64,000 bases of DNA from 34-65-8 sp963529855 (GTDB taxonomy: Bacteria > Pseudomonadota > Alphaproteobacteria > Sphingomonadales > Sphingomonadaceae). Location of the stretch: the NCBI GenBank assembly GCA_963529855.1, contig CAURZK010000001.1:496001-560000 (forward strand), in the 5' to 3' direction. Shown here in pieces: positions 43,099 through 54,067 of this stretch; position 1 is the stretch's first letter; every line of letters starts with the position of its first letter. The position numbers were made by a program, and so were the translations under genes. The notes beneath the pieces are model-generated. The model made no database searches. It saw only the letters and a list, made by a program, of their open reading frames with translations, and had not been told where the DNA came from.

Positions 43099-44058
43099 TT
43101 ACTCAGCGACATCGGGAAGGTTGAAACCCCGGACCACGCGAAGCGTGCCGCCATCGATTTCCACCAGCGCGACGGGCACGGAGTGCAGCGTGGCGAGGTG
43201 AAGCCCGTTAGCCCATCCTTCACGAACAGGGGGCAAGTCCGAAAGCACCCGGCCCTGGCGGACCGCCTGCGCGCTATCGGGATCGAGGTGCAAGGCCGGG
43301 ATGTCGTCCAGCCCCGCCTCGAGCGGCAGGAGTAGGTTATGAAGGCTCGCGCCCTTAGCGATTTCGTTCAGCATGTCCAGCGAAATCGCCTGTTCCTCAC
43401 GGAAAGGGCCGGCCTTGGTCCGCCTCAGATATGTGACATGGCCGACTGTTCCAAGTGCCTGCGCAATGTCGCGGGCAAGGCTGCGAATGTAAGTGCCCTT
43501 GGACACGTGGGCGACGAAGGTGACGTGATCGAGCCCTTTCCCAGCCGCGTTACAGTCCGCCGATTTGCCGACGATTTCGAGCTGATGGATCACGACCTCG
43601 CGGCTGGCCAGCGCAACCTGGTGCCCTGCCCGGGCAAGGTCGTAAGCCCGCTTCCCCTCCACCTTCAACGCAGAATAGGCTGGCGGCACTTGTGTGATCG
43701 GCCCGGCGAAGCGAGGCAACACCGCTTCGACTTCGGCAAGTGTCGGGCGCTGGTCGGATGCCGCGATTACAGTACCCTCGGCGTCGAGCGTGTCGGTCTC
43801 CTCCCCGAACTTCAGAGTAAAGGCGTAGACCTTGCTTGCATCGAGCATGCGCCCGGCCAGCTTGGTCGCCTCGCCCAGCGCGATCGGCAGGACACCTTCT
43901 GCCTCGGGATCGAGCGTGCCGCCGTGGCCGACCTTGACCTTGGGATAGCTGCCCTGCCGCAGCACGCGCTTGACCGCGGCGACGCCCTGGGTCGAGCCCA
44001 TGCCGCGCGGCTTGTCGAGGATCAGCCAACCGTGGGGTGCGGCGTTACTCACCGGCAA
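43099..44058 (-). CDS. truB: tRNA pseudouridine(55) synthase
   Basis: Makes Psi55 in the T loop of tRNAs. The catalytic block GHGGTLDPEAEGVLPIALGEATK contains the nucleophilic Asp, preceded by WLILDKPRGMGSTQGV. The RNA-binding region has FAGPITQVPPAYSALKVEGKRAYDLAR and GTYIRSLARDIAQALG. At 319 residues it includes a C-terminal PUA-like part (AVRQGRVLSDL). Its ATG overlaps the end of the upstream M50 gene by 14 bases. Confidence 0.96.
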   Translation of the reverse strand: MPVSNAAPHGWLILDKPRGMGSTQGVAAVKRVLRQGSYPKVKVGHGGTLDPEAEGVLPIALGEATKLAGRMLDASKVYAFTLKFGEETDTLDAEGTVIAASDQRPTLAEVEAVLPRFAGPITQVPPAYSALKVEGKRAYDLARAGHQVALASREVVIHQLEIVGKSADCNAAGKGLDHVTFVAHVSKGTYIRSLARDIAQALGTVGHVTYLRRTKAGPFREEQAISLDMLNEIAKGASLHNLLLPLEAGLDDIPALHLDPDSAQAVRQGRVLSDLPPVREGWANGLHLATLHSVPVALVEIDGGTLRVVRGFNLPDVAE

Positions 44059-44728
44059 TCCACAGCGCGAGCTTGAGATATTGTGCCTGCACCCATTCGA
44101 CCGGCGGCAACACGAACCGTTCGATTATCCCGGTGTCCGGAAACGCCCATGTCACCGCGATAAGCGCGATGAGGAAGAAGATGCCGACCTGCTGAAGACG
44201 TGCCCAATGGGCCGCCAGGCGGCGCGGCAGCAGCCCTTCCACGATGTGCGAACCATCGAACGGGGGGATCGGCAGGAGGTTGAACAGCGCCAGAAACACG
44301 TTGATCGCGATGAAGGTCATGAAGGCGTTGAAAGCGATTCCGCCCGCCATCGTTTCGGAAAATCCGACTGCGCCAGCGTAGATCCCGAACGCGATCGCGC
44401 CCAGCCCTGCCAGCAGCAGGTTGCTGCCCGGCCCCGCCGCCGCGACCGCCATCATGCCGAAGCGCGGATTGTCCAGCCGTTCCTGCCGCACGGGCACCGG
44501 CTTGGCCCAGCCGAAGATCGGCCCGCCCAGCAGTGCCAGCCCGCCCGGAACGATCAGCGTACCGACAGGGTCGACGTGGCGCAGCGGGTTGAGACTGAGG
44601 CGGCGCTGTTCGTGCGCGGTCGGATCGCCCAGCGCGCGCGCCACCCAGCCATGCGCGACCTCGTGAAATACGATCGCGACGATCAGGCACGGGATCAGGA
44701 TCACCGCGAAAAGCAGGGTTTCGGTCAT
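44045..44728 (-). CDS. Site-2 protease family (M50) membrane protein
   Basis: Predicted intramembrane zinc metalloprotease, 227 residues. The zinc motif HEVAH is at residues 22-26 in IVFHEVAHGWVARALGDPTA, and the third-ligand region is FNLLPIPPFDGSHI. Six hydrophobic spans are visible (AVILIPCLIVAIVF, LIVPGGLALLGGPIFGW, GPGSNLLLAGLGAIAFGIY, FMTFIAINVFLALFNLL, VGIFFLIALIAVTWAF). There is no PDZ domain, so it belongs to the short YwhC/RseP-unlike group; the substrate is unknown. It overlaps truB, so it belongs to the same leftward unit. Confidence 0.9.
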   Translation of the reverse strand: MTETLLFAVILIPCLIVAIVFHEVAHGWVARALGDPTAHEQRRLSLNPLRHVDPVGTLIVPGGLALLGGPIFGWAKPVPVRQERLDNPRFGMMAVAAAGPGSNLLLAGLGAIAFGIYAGAVGFSETMAGGIAFNAFMTFIAINVFLALFNLLPIPPFDGSHIVEGLLPRRLAAHWARLQQVGIFFLIALIAVTWAFPDTGIIERFVLPPVEWVQAQYLKLALWIAGE

Positions 44729-44753
44729 GCGGCGCTAGATAGGGTGCAGCGGA

Positions 44754-45332
44754 TCAGACCGCCAGCGCCTCGGAAAAATGCCGCCGGCACAGCGCGACGT
44801 AGCGGTCGTTGCCGCCGATCTCGGTCTGCGCGCCTTGCCGCACAGCGCCGCCGGTCGCATCGACGCGCAGGTTCATCGTCGCCTTGCGCCCGCAGTGGCA
44901 GATCGCCTTGAGCTCGACCAATGAATCCGCGATGCCCAGCAGCGTGGCGGAACCGGGGAAGAGTTCGCCCTGGAAATCGGTGCGCAGGCCATAACACAGC
45001 ACCGGAATGCCCCCCTCGTCCGCCAGCCGGGCGCATTGCCACACCTGCTCCTTCGTCAGGAACTGCGCCTCGTCGATCAGCACGCAATGGATCGGTTCCG
45101 CCTTGTGCGCGGCGGTGACCCGTGCCCACAGGTCGGTGTCCGGGGCAAAGCGGTACGCGCCAGCGCCCAGGCCGATGCGGCTCTCGATCGCCTGTTCCTC
45201 GCCCCGGTCGTCCAGAGCGGCGGTCCACAGCATCGTCGCCATCCCGCGCTCGCGGTAGTTGAAATCCGCCTGCAGCAGCGTGGTCGATTTGCCCGCGTTC
45301 ATGCTGGCGTAGTAGAAATAGAGCTTGGCCAT
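44754..45332 (-). CDS. tdk: Thymidine kinase
   Basis: Type II thymidine kinase of the nucleotide salvage pathway. The P-loop ASMNAGKSTTLLQADFNY, the lid/Walker B VLIDEAQFLTKEQV, the YGLRTDFQGELFPGS segment and the AICHCGRKATMNLR zinc-site cysteines are clear. Length (192 residues) is normal. It lies 25 bases upstream of the M50 gene. Confidence 0.96.
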   Translation of the reverse strand: MAKLYFYYASMNAGKSTTLLQADFNYRERGMATMLWTAALDDRGEEQAIESRIGLGAGAYRFAPDTDLWARVTAAHKAEPIHCVLIDEAQFLTKEQVWQCARLADEGGIPVLCYGLRTDFQGELFPGSATLLGIADSLVELKAICHCGRKATMNLRVDATGGAVRQGAQTEIGGNDRYVALCRRHFSEALAV

Positions 45333-45419
45333 CGCGCTTCCCTAGCCCCGCGCTTGACGCCGCGCCACGTCGGGCGCAGCCTTTCCTGTGTGTGTATGGG
45401 GGGGCAGAAGGACATTTTC

Positions 45420-45983
45420 ATGCACCGCGCCGCGGCAGCCACCGTCCTGTTTCTTCTCACCGCGAATGCCCCGCCGCTGCATCGCTATACGCTGGATCAG
45501 GCGGGTAGCGAGGTGACCGCCAGGGTGGCGTTCTTTGGCCTTGCCAGCAAGACCGCCGGTTTCCCGAGGATGCGCGGCGGCATTACGCTGTCGCCCGATT
45601 CGCCCGAACGGATCGATCTTGATGTGACGCTCGATGCGCGCGCGCTGACCGCGCCCGACCAAGTGACGCTGGAACGGCTGCGGGGCCCCAATTTCTTCGA
45701 CGTGGCGCGCCATCCCACTATCGCGTTCGCGGGCCGCACGATGAAGCTCGCCAGCGCGCGCGAGGCGACGATCGATGGCGAAATAACCGCCCGCGGCGTG
45801 ACGCGCCCTTCCCGGCTGTCGGTGCGTTTCGACACCCCGCCGGGCGAGGCCACGGGCCGGGCCCCGATCGCCCTTACCGCCACGACGACCATCGACCGCC
45901 GCGATTTCGGGATGACCGCCTATCCGCTGATCGTGGGCCGCAAGGTCAAAATCCGCATCCGGGCGCGGATGATCCCGGACTAG
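45420..45983 (+). CDS. YceI family periplasmic protein
   Basis: Lipocalin-like exported protein of the YceI family, thought to bind isoprenoid-type ligands. The signal peptide is MHRAAAATVLFLLTANAPP; the body has YTLDQAGSEVTARVAFFG, ERIDLDVTLDARALTAPD, LRGPNFFDVARHPTIAFAGR, GEITARGVTRPSRLSVRF and the YPLIVGRKVKIRIRARM end. The ATG has AGAAGGA eight bases upstream; an in-frame ATG eight codons before it is possible. It is the only rightward gene within the leftward translation cluster, and its stop overlaps that of rbfA by four bases. Confidence 0.9.
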   Translation: MHRAAAATVLFLLTANAPPLHRYTLDQAGSEVTARVAFFGLASKTAGFPRMRGGITLSPDSPERIDLDVTLDARALTAPDQVTLERLRGPNFFDVARHPTIAFAGRTMKLASAREATIDGEITARGVTRPSRLSVRFDTPPGEATGRAPIALTATTTIDRRDFGMTAYPLIVGRKVKIRIRARMIPD

Positions 45984-46369
45984 TCGAGGTCGCGCACGAC
46001 CTTGGGATCATTCAGCAGCCGTTCGATCCGATCAGCCTCGTCAAAGCTTTCGTCGGGCTTGAACTGCAGCTTCGGCGCGAATTTCAGGCCGAGGCGCTTG
46101 GCCACTTCGCGTTGGAGATAGGCCGTATTGCCGCGCAGCGCCTTGATCACAACGCCTTCGTCCTCGCCCAGCAGTGGCTTGACGTAAGCGACAGCGTTCC
46201 TGAGGTCGGGCGTCATTCGCACTTCGGTAACGCTGACCGTGTGCGCGGACAGCGTATCGTCATGCACTTCCTGCCGGGCGAGCAGTTCCGACAGGATATG
46301 CCGCACCCGTTCGCCCACTTTCAGGACGCGGACCGATTGCTGTTCGGGAGTTGAGTTGTTTCGCACCAT
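45980..46369 (-). CDS. rbfA: Ribosome-binding factor A
   Basis: Cold-shock 30S assembly factor with a single KH-like domain. The 129-residue product has RVLKVGERVRHILSELLARQEVHD, VSVTEVRMTPDLRNAVAYVKPLLG and KRLGLKFAPKLQFKPDESFDEADRIERLL, the whole RbfA pattern. Its ATG overlaps the stop of the DUF1697 gene (TGATG), so the latter has been inserted into the normal infB-rbfA pair. Confidence 0.96.
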   Translation of the reverse strand: MVRNNSTPEQQSVRVLKVGERVRHILSELLARQEVHDDTLSAHTVSVTEVRMTPDLRNAVAYVKPLLGEDEGVVIKALRGNTAYLQREVAKRLGLKFAPKLQFKPDESFDEADRIERLLNDPKVVRDLD

Positions 46370-46905
46370 CAGCCGAGCTTTTCGATTATTCTTCGGATCG
46401 ACCGCACGTTGCGCGCGGTGCCCTTGCTGCCCAGCCGCCGTTCGATGAAAGGGCCGGTGAGCTTCGAACTGCCTGCGCCGTCGACATAGTCGATGTGCAG
46501 CGCACGCGTACCGGGCGCAAGCTTCTCATGCCCCCGCCCGCGATGGTCGGCGATCAACCGGTCAAACCGTTCCGCTGCAGGCTGCTCGCCAAGGAAATGG
46601 ACGTGGACCAGATTGTCCGTGCCGTTTCCTGCAAACGGGCTTTCGGCAAGCGCGGCCTCCAGGTCGGTTGCCGAGCGAATGGCCACGAAGGCGTCGATGC
46701 CGAAGCTATCTCTCACAATAGCAGCGATTTCACTCTCGAGTTCCGCGCCGGCCGCGCCCGGGTGGTCGAACAGCACATTGCCGCTCGCCACCACAGTTGC
46801 GACATTCGCAAAACCTGCGCGATCCATCGCCGCCGCCAGGTCGGCCATCTTCAGACGGTTGCCACCGACATTGATGGACCCAAGCAGAGCAACGTATCGC
46901 GGCAT
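46369..46905 (-). CDS. DUF1697 family protein
   Basis: 178-residue cytosolic protein of unknown function. It has the family opening MPRYVALLGSINVGGNRLKM, then the pattern GFANVATVVASGNVLFDHPG, the middle GIDAFVAIRSATDLEAALAESPF and the end KLTGPFIERRLGSKGTARNVRSIRRI. DUF1697 proteins are widespread and usually single genes; here it lies three bases after infB and overlaps rbfA, so it must be expressed with the translation cluster. Confidence 0.9.
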   Translation of the reverse strand: MPRYVALLGSINVGGNRLKMADLAAAMDRAGFANVATVVASGNVLFDHPGAAGAELESEIAAIVRDSFGIDAFVAIRSATDLEAALAESPFAGNGTDNLVHVHFLGEQPAAERFDRLIADHRGRGHEKLAPGTRALHIDYVDGAGSSKLTGPFIERRLGSKGTARNVRSIRRIIEKLG

Positions 46906-46908
46906 CGG

Positions 46909-49446
<2,538 letters not shown>

Positions 49447-49468
49447 AAAACTCGTCGGTCCTTCAAAT

Positions 49469-50188
49469 TCAATTCGTCGTGTCGGTGCGCGCGGTCGCCG
49501 CACCGGGATTGTCGCCGGGATTCGAACCCTGGAAATGGAGCAGGCGCGCCAGGATCTGCGTCACGCGCGCGGCCGCTCCATCATCGGCCAACGCCAGGTG
49601 GACGACATTGTCGCGGCCCAATGCCACAGACAGCGCCGCCCGGTCCAGTGGCAAGGTCACACCGGTTTCACCCGAACCTTCCAGTTCGCGCCCGACGCGC
49701 CATGCCTGGTCCAGCTTGCGGCTACCATCGGCGCTCGCATCGCTGGCGTGGAGCAGCAGGCTGACTGCCCCGCCCCGCGCATGTTCCGCGATCCGGTCGG
49801 ACCCGAGCAGCACATTGCCTGCGCGCATTTCGATCCCCAGCCGGTCGAGAAAGGTACGCGTCAGCGCCGCTTCGATCCGGTCGGCGAGGTCTTCGGGCAC
49901 GGTGAGAGGCGCCCCCTTGAACGCGCGCGCCAGAGCGCCGCGCAGCTTGCCCTTGGCAATTGCCTGTTCGAGCTCTGCCCGCGGCACGCCGATCCAGGCG
50001 CCGCGTCCCGGTGCCTTGGCCAGCGGATCGGGTAGCACGTCGCCGTCAGGCGAGATCGCCAGCCGCACGAGCGTGTCGCGCGGCGCGCTTTCGCCGGCGA
50101 TTATGCAGCGTCGTTCGCTCCCGCTTTCACGAGAGCGACGCGCGCCGGTGATGTCGGGCGTCAGGCGCTCATTGTTCGGAGTCCGCAT
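49469..50188 (-). CDS. YlxR (DUF448) family RNA-binding protein
   Basis: Nucleoid- or RNA-associated protein encoded between nusA and infB in many bacteria. The N-terminal YlxR domain has ERRCIIAGESAPRDTLVRLAISPDG, PLAKAPGRGAWIG and AIAKGKLRGALARAFKG. The C-terminal half (about 95-215) resembles an L7Ae-type domain (DRLGIEMRAGNVLLGSDRIAEHARGGAVSLLLHASDAS). The first 20 codons overlap the end of nusA, and the end is 22 bases from infB. It ties the operon together. Confidence 0.88.
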   Translation of the reverse strand: MRTPNNERLTPDITGARRSRESGSERRCIIAGESAPRDTLVRLAISPDGDVLPDPLAKAPGRGAWIGVPRAELEQAIAKGKLRGALARAFKGAPLTVPEDLADRIEAALTRTFLDRLGIEMRAGNVLLGSDRIAEHARGGAVSLLLHASDASADGSRKLDQAWRVGRELEGSGETGVTLPLDRAALSVALGRDNVVHLALADDGAAARVTQILARLLHFQGSNPGDNPGAATARTDTTN

Positions 50189-51827
50189 CGGCGGCCTCCT
50201 GGGTGTCGGGCTGAGCGGCGGGAGCGGGCTGCTCCTCGTCGTCGAACCAGTGCGCGCGCGCGGCCATGATGATCTCGTTGCCCTGCTCTTCGGTCAGGCC
50301 ATATTCGCCCAGCACGCCGCCCTTGTCCTGCTCGCGGGCCGAAGGGCGCCGCATCGGCGGGCCATCGGCGTTCTGGCGGCGGCGCGGGGCCTCCCGCTTT
50401 TTGGCGATCAGTTCGTCGGTGGCGAGATCGGCGAGATCGTCGAGCGTCTTGATGCCAGCCTTGCCCAGCACCACCAGCATCGCTTCGGTCAGGTGCGGCA
50501 TTTCGGCCAGGGCATCCTCGACCCCAAGCGCGCGGCGTTCGCTGCGGGCGGCCTCTTCATGCCGCTCGAGCGCCTCGAGCGCGCGGCTCTGCAGTTCGCC
50601 GGCGAGATCCTCGTCGAAGCCTTCGATGCCGGCGAGCTCTTCCAGCTCGACATAAGCGACTTCATTGAGTTCGGCGAAGCCTTCGGCGACCAGCAGCTGG
50701 CTGAGCGTTTCATCGACGTCGAGTTCTTCCTCGAACATCTTGGAGCGCTCGGCGAATTCCTTCTGCCGCTTCTCGCTCGCCTCTTCCTCGGTCATGATGT
50801 CGATCTGGTGGCCGGTCAGCTGGCTCGCCAGGCGCACGTTCTGGCCGCGGCGGCCGATCGCCAGGCTCAGCTGATCATCGGGAACGACCACCTCGATCCG
50901 GCCATCGTCCTCGTCCAGCACCACGCGGCTGACGGTGGCGGGCTGGAGCGCATTGACGATGAAGGTCGCGGTGTCATCCGACCATGGGATGATGTCGATC
51001 TTTTCGCCCTGCAGTTCCTGCACCACGGCCTGCACGCGGCTGCCCTTCATGCCGACGCAGGCGCCAACCGGGTCGATCGAGCTGTCGCGGCTGATTACGC
51101 CGATCTTGGCGCGGCTGCCCGGGTCGCGGGCAGCGGCCTTGATCTCGATGATGCCATCGTAGATTTCGGGCACTTCCTGCGCGAACAGCTTCTTCATGAA
51201 TTCAGGATGCGCGCGGCTGAGGAAGATCTGCGGGCCGCGGTTGTTGCGCTCGACCTTGGTGATCAGTGCGCGCACGCGCTCGCCCACGCGGGCTGCCTCG
51301 CGCGGGATCTGCTGGTCGCGGCGGATGACGCCCTCGGCCCGGCCGAGGTTGACGATCACGTGACCGAATTCGACCGACTTGATGACCCCGGTGATGACTT
51401 CGCCCGAGCGGTCCTTGTATTCTTCGTACTGGCGCTCGCGTTCCGCGTCGCGGACCTTCTGGAAGATCACCTGCTTGGCGCTTTGCGCGTCGATGCGGCC
51501 AAGGTCGACCGGGGGCAACGGATCGACGATGAAGTCGCCCACGACCGCGCCCGGCTGCAGCTTCTGCGCCTGTTCCAGCGAGACCTGCTTGAAGTAATCC
51601 TCGACCTCTTCAACCACCTCGACCACGCGCCACAGGCTGAGATCACCGGTCAGCGGGTCGAGCTTGGCGCGGATGTCGTTTTCCGAACCGTAGCGATTGC
51701 GCGCGCTCTTCTGGATCGCCTCTTCCATCGCCTCGATGACGATGGCCTTGTCGATCATCTTTTCCGAAGCCACCGAGTTCGCGATTGCGAGCAGCTCGGC
51801 CTTGTTGGCGGAAATTGCACTCGGCAT
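50169..51827 (-). CDS. nusA: Transcription termination/antitermination protein NusA
   Basis: RNA polymerase-associated factor. The 552-residue product shows an N-terminal RNAP-binding domain (ELLAIANSVASEKMIDKAIVIEAMEEAIQ), an S1 domain (DRSGEVITGVIKSVEFGHVIVNLG), two KH domains (DPVGACVGMKGSRVQAVVQELQGEKIDII and QLSLAIGRRGQNVRLASQLTGHQIDI) and C-terminal helix-hairpin-helix and acidic regions. The ATG overlaps the rimP stop (TGATG). Confidence 0.97.
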   Translation of the reverse strand: MPSAISANKAELLAIANSVASEKMIDKAIVIEAMEEAIQKSARNRYGSENDIRAKLDPLTGDLSLWRVVEVVEEVEDYFKQVSLEQAQKLQPGAVVGDFIVDPLPPVDLGRIDAQSAKQVIFQKVRDAERERQYEEYKDRSGEVITGVIKSVEFGHVIVNLGRAEGVIRRDQQIPREAARVGERVRALITKVERNNRGPQIFLSRAHPEFMKKLFAQEVPEIYDGIIEIKAAARDPGSRAKIGVISRDSSIDPVGACVGMKGSRVQAVVQELQGEKIDIIPWSDDTATFIVNALQPATVSRVVLDEDDGRIEVVVPDDQLSLAIGRRGQNVRLASQLTGHQIDIMTEEEASEKRQKEFAERSKMFEEELDVDETLSQLLVAEGFAELNEVAYVELEELAGIEGFDEDLAGELQSRALEALERHEEAARSERRALGVEDALAEMPHLTEAMLVVLGKAGIKTLDDLADLATDELIAKKREAPRRRQNADGPPMRRPSAREQDKGGVLGEYGLTEEQGNEIIMAARAHWFDDEEQPAPAAQPDTQEAADADSEQ

Positions 51828-52393
51828 CAGTCGTCAGCCTTTTCTTCTGTGACTTCTTCGATTTCGTCGGCGCCACTGGTATCCAGTGGCCGGGTTGCGG
51901 CGATCAGCGCGTCGGTGAGGACGAGGCTGGCCGAATGGATCAGTTCGCGCGGCACCGCAACCTCGCCCGCCTTGCGGTCCACGATGGTGACGGTGTCGCC
52001 CTCGATCCCGCGCAGTTCTCCGCGCAGGCTGCGCTGGCCGGGGGCCGACTTGTCGAGCACGATCTTCGCCTCGTGCCCGGCCCAGTTGGCGAAATCCTTC
52101 GCCCGGGTCAGCGGGCGGTCGATACCAGGGCTCGACACCTCGAGGTGATAGGCGCCCTCGATCAGGATCTCGCCCGCTTCTTCCAGCGCATCGATCCGGT
52201 CGGAGACGCGGCGCGACAGCGCGGCGCACTGATCGATGATCAGCTGCCCGGTCGCCGGGTCTTCGGCCATGATCTGAAGTGCCTGGGTGCCGTCGCCGGC
52301 TTCCGACGGCATCATCTTCACCCGCACGAGATCGAGCCCGAGCGCGCTCGCTTCGGGTTCGACAATCTGGATTAGGCGCGCGATATCGGCCAC
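51827..52393 (-). CDS. rimP: Ribosome maturation factor RimP
   Basis: 30S assembly factor, 188 residues. Family blocks are RLIQIVEPEASALGLDLVRV, QLIIDQCAALSRRVSDRID, the signature YHLEVSSPGIDRPLTRAKDF and VTIVDRKAGEVAVPRE. The start codon is GTG at 52393. It is the first gene of the leftward cluster; the 147 bases upstream up to the pspF stop show no gene and probably carry its promoter. Confidence 0.95.
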   Translation of the reverse strand: MADIARLIQIVEPEASALGLDLVRVKMMPSEAGDGTQALQIMAEDPATGQLIIDQCAALSRRVSDRIDALEEAGEILIEGAYHLEVSSPGIDRPLTRAKDFANWAGHEAKIVLDKSAPGQRSLRGELRGIEGDTVTIVDRKAGEVAVPRELIHSASLVLTDALIAATRPLDTSGADEIEEVTEEKADD

Positions 52394-52540
52394 TCAAGCT
52401 CCTGTTGCTCCGACAGTTCAGCGCGATGCAGGTATGGTGCCGGCCCCTTGCGGCGCCAGCCCTCCAGTGTCGCGACAATGTCGGGGTGAGCCGCAGATAG
52501 GCGCGAGTCCCGCAAATGGCAAGGGCCCTGTGCGCGCGGC

Positions 52541-53563
52541 TCACTCCTCCTGCATCAACCCGTGCTTCCTGATGCAATGGCGCAGCTGGTCGTAAGTCAG
52601 CCCCAGCGCCCTGGCGGTCTGGCGCTGGTTCCAGCGGTGCTTGCCGAGCGCATGTTCCAGAATGCCGCGTTCATGCGCATCGACTGCTGCGCGCAAATCC
52701 GCGATCGAATCGAAATCGGCCGGCGCCGGGGCAGGCGCTGTGCCCGCCTGTGCCTTGTCCGCCCCCCGCGCCTTCGGCACGAACGGTTTCCACGGGCTGT
52801 CGAACGGGTCGAACTGGACATGCGCGATTGGCTGGCTCCAGTCGTCCCAGCGATAGACTGCGCGCTCCACCACGTTGCGCAATTCGCGCACGTTGCCGGG
52901 CCAGGGATAATCGATCATCTGTCGGCTGACGTGATCGGCAAATCCGGGCCAGCCGTCCCATTCCAGCTCCGCCGCCATGCGCCGCCCGAAATAATCTGCC
53001 AGCACCTCCACATCCCCTTCGCGCACACGCAGCGGCGGCAGGGTGATGACTTCGAAGCTGAGCCGGTCGAGCAGGTCGGCGCGAAACTCGCCGCGCTCTG
53101 CCAGCGCCGGCAAATCCTCGTTGGTGGCCGCAACGATGCGCACGTCGACCTTGATCGGGCGCGACGAACCGATCCGGGTCACCTCCCCATATTCGACCGC
53201 GCGCAGCAGGCGTTCCTGCGCCGCCATGCTGAGCGTGCCCAGTTCGTCGAGAAATAGCGTGCCCTTGTCGGCTTCCTCGAACCGGCCCGCGCGGGTTCTG
53301 GTAGCACCGGTGAAGGCGCCCGCTTCATGCCCGAACAATTCCGCCTCGATCAGCGTTTCAGGCAGGGCGGCGCAGTTCATGGTGACGAGCGGTTCGTCCC
53401 AGCGAGTGGACAGGCGATGCAGACGTTCGGCGATCAGTTCCTTGCCCGTCCCGCGCTCGCCGATGACCAGAACGGGCCGACGCATCGGCGCAGCGCGACT
53501 GGCGCGTTCGACGGCGTCGAGGAATGCTCCCGATTGTCCTATGAACTGGCTGTCCCTCTCCAT
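52541..53563 (-). CDS. pspF: Sigma-54 activator PspF of the phage shock system
   Basis: AAA+ bacterial enhancer-binding protein lacking an N-terminal receiver, as PspF does, and normally held in check by PspA. The 340-residue product has Walker A VIGERGTGKELIAERLH, the sigma-54 contact loop EAGAFTGATRT, Walker B GTLFLDELGTL, sensor region RIVAATNEDLP, the DYPWPGNVRELRN motif and a C-terminal Fis-type helix-turn-helix (NQRQTARALGLTYDQLRHCI). The ATG at 53563 matches the PspF N-terminus. It diverges from the psp operon, which has a sigma-54 promoter. Confidence 0.95.
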   Translation of the reverse strand: MERDSQFIGQSGAFLDAVERASRAAPMRRPVLVIGERGTGKELIAERLHRLSTRWDEPLVTMNCAALPETLIEAELFGHEAGAFTGATRTRAGRFEEADKGTLFLDELGTLSMAAQERLLRAVEYGEVTRIGSSRPIKVDVRIVAATNEDLPALAERGEFRADLLDRLSFEVITLPPLRVREGDVEVLADYFGRRMAAELEWDGWPGFADHVSRQMIDYPWPGNVRELRNVVERAVYRWDDWSQPIAHVQFDPFDSPWKPFVPKARGADKAQAGTAPAPAPADFDSIADLRAAVDAHERGILEHALGKHRWNQRQTARALGLTYDQLRHCIRKHGLMQEE

Positions 53564-53663
53564 GACCAAGATATAGCGGATTTTCCCGAATGGTGGCAAT
53601 CCATCCCATCATGTCGATCGTCGAATTCAGGCAATCCCTTGGAATTTCGGTATTTTCGGGAAT

Positions 53664-53679
53664 TGGCACACTGCTTGCT
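53664..53679 (+). promoter_or_regulatory. Sigma-54 (-24/-12) promoter of the psp operon
   Basis: TGGCACACTGCTTGCT fits the sigma-54 consensus TGGCACRNNNNTTGCW at every defined position. The predicted start site is about 12 bases past the GC, about 25 bases before the 51-residue ORF. The 100 bases between this promoter and pspF hold two copies of TTCGGGAA in opposite orientation (53583-53590 and 53655-53662), possible PspF sites. Confidence 0.92.
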
Positions 53680-53717
53680 GATTGGTGAACAACATCAATC
53701 GGGAGGTAGTTCAAGAC

Positions 53718-53873
53718 ATGTATGACCGTCGCTTCTTTCGCAGCCAGCTAGGCCAGGCCGCGCTTGCCAGCGTCGCGGCGATGGTCGCCTTCGTCGCACT
53801 GAGCGGCCAGCTTCAGGCGAACCCATCGCTCGCCCGATCGGCCGTGCAATGCGAGACGGTCGAACTGGCATGA
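53718..53873 (+). CDS. Small membrane peptide, first gene of the psp operon
   Basis: 51 residues beginning MYDRRFFRSQLGQAALASVA, with one hydrophobic stretch (about 13-31) and a polar tail ending ETVELA. The Arg-rich N-terminus and hydrophobic core look like a signal anchor or signal peptide (LQA may be a cleavage site). I do not recognise a family. A strong GGGAGG site precedes the ATG and the sigma-54 start point is just upstream, so it is the first translated frame of the operon. Its stop overlaps an ATG (ATGA) that opens the in-frame extension of pspA. Confidence 0.65.
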   Translation: MYDRRFFRSQLGQAALASVAAMVAFVALSGQLQANPSLARSAVQCETVELA

Positions 53874-54067
53874 CCCGCCCGGTGGATCACAACGACCCCC
53901 TCGGGCCGGAGCGTAATGCGCAGTCCCCCGGCGCGGACAACCGCATCGGCGCAGCTTCGGCCCGCCCTTCACGCTTTTCGCGGCTGGACGAGGAAGTGGA
54001 ACGGCTGCGCCGCAGCCCGACCCCGACCCAGTCCGGCCCGGGCATATCGATCAACGGAGTACCCTTG

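Noticed and set aside
39592..43335. A 1247-codon plus-strand frame across pnp and rpsO
   Set aside because: Antisense of well-identified PNPase, S15 and their neighbours; translation shows no protein-like motifs.
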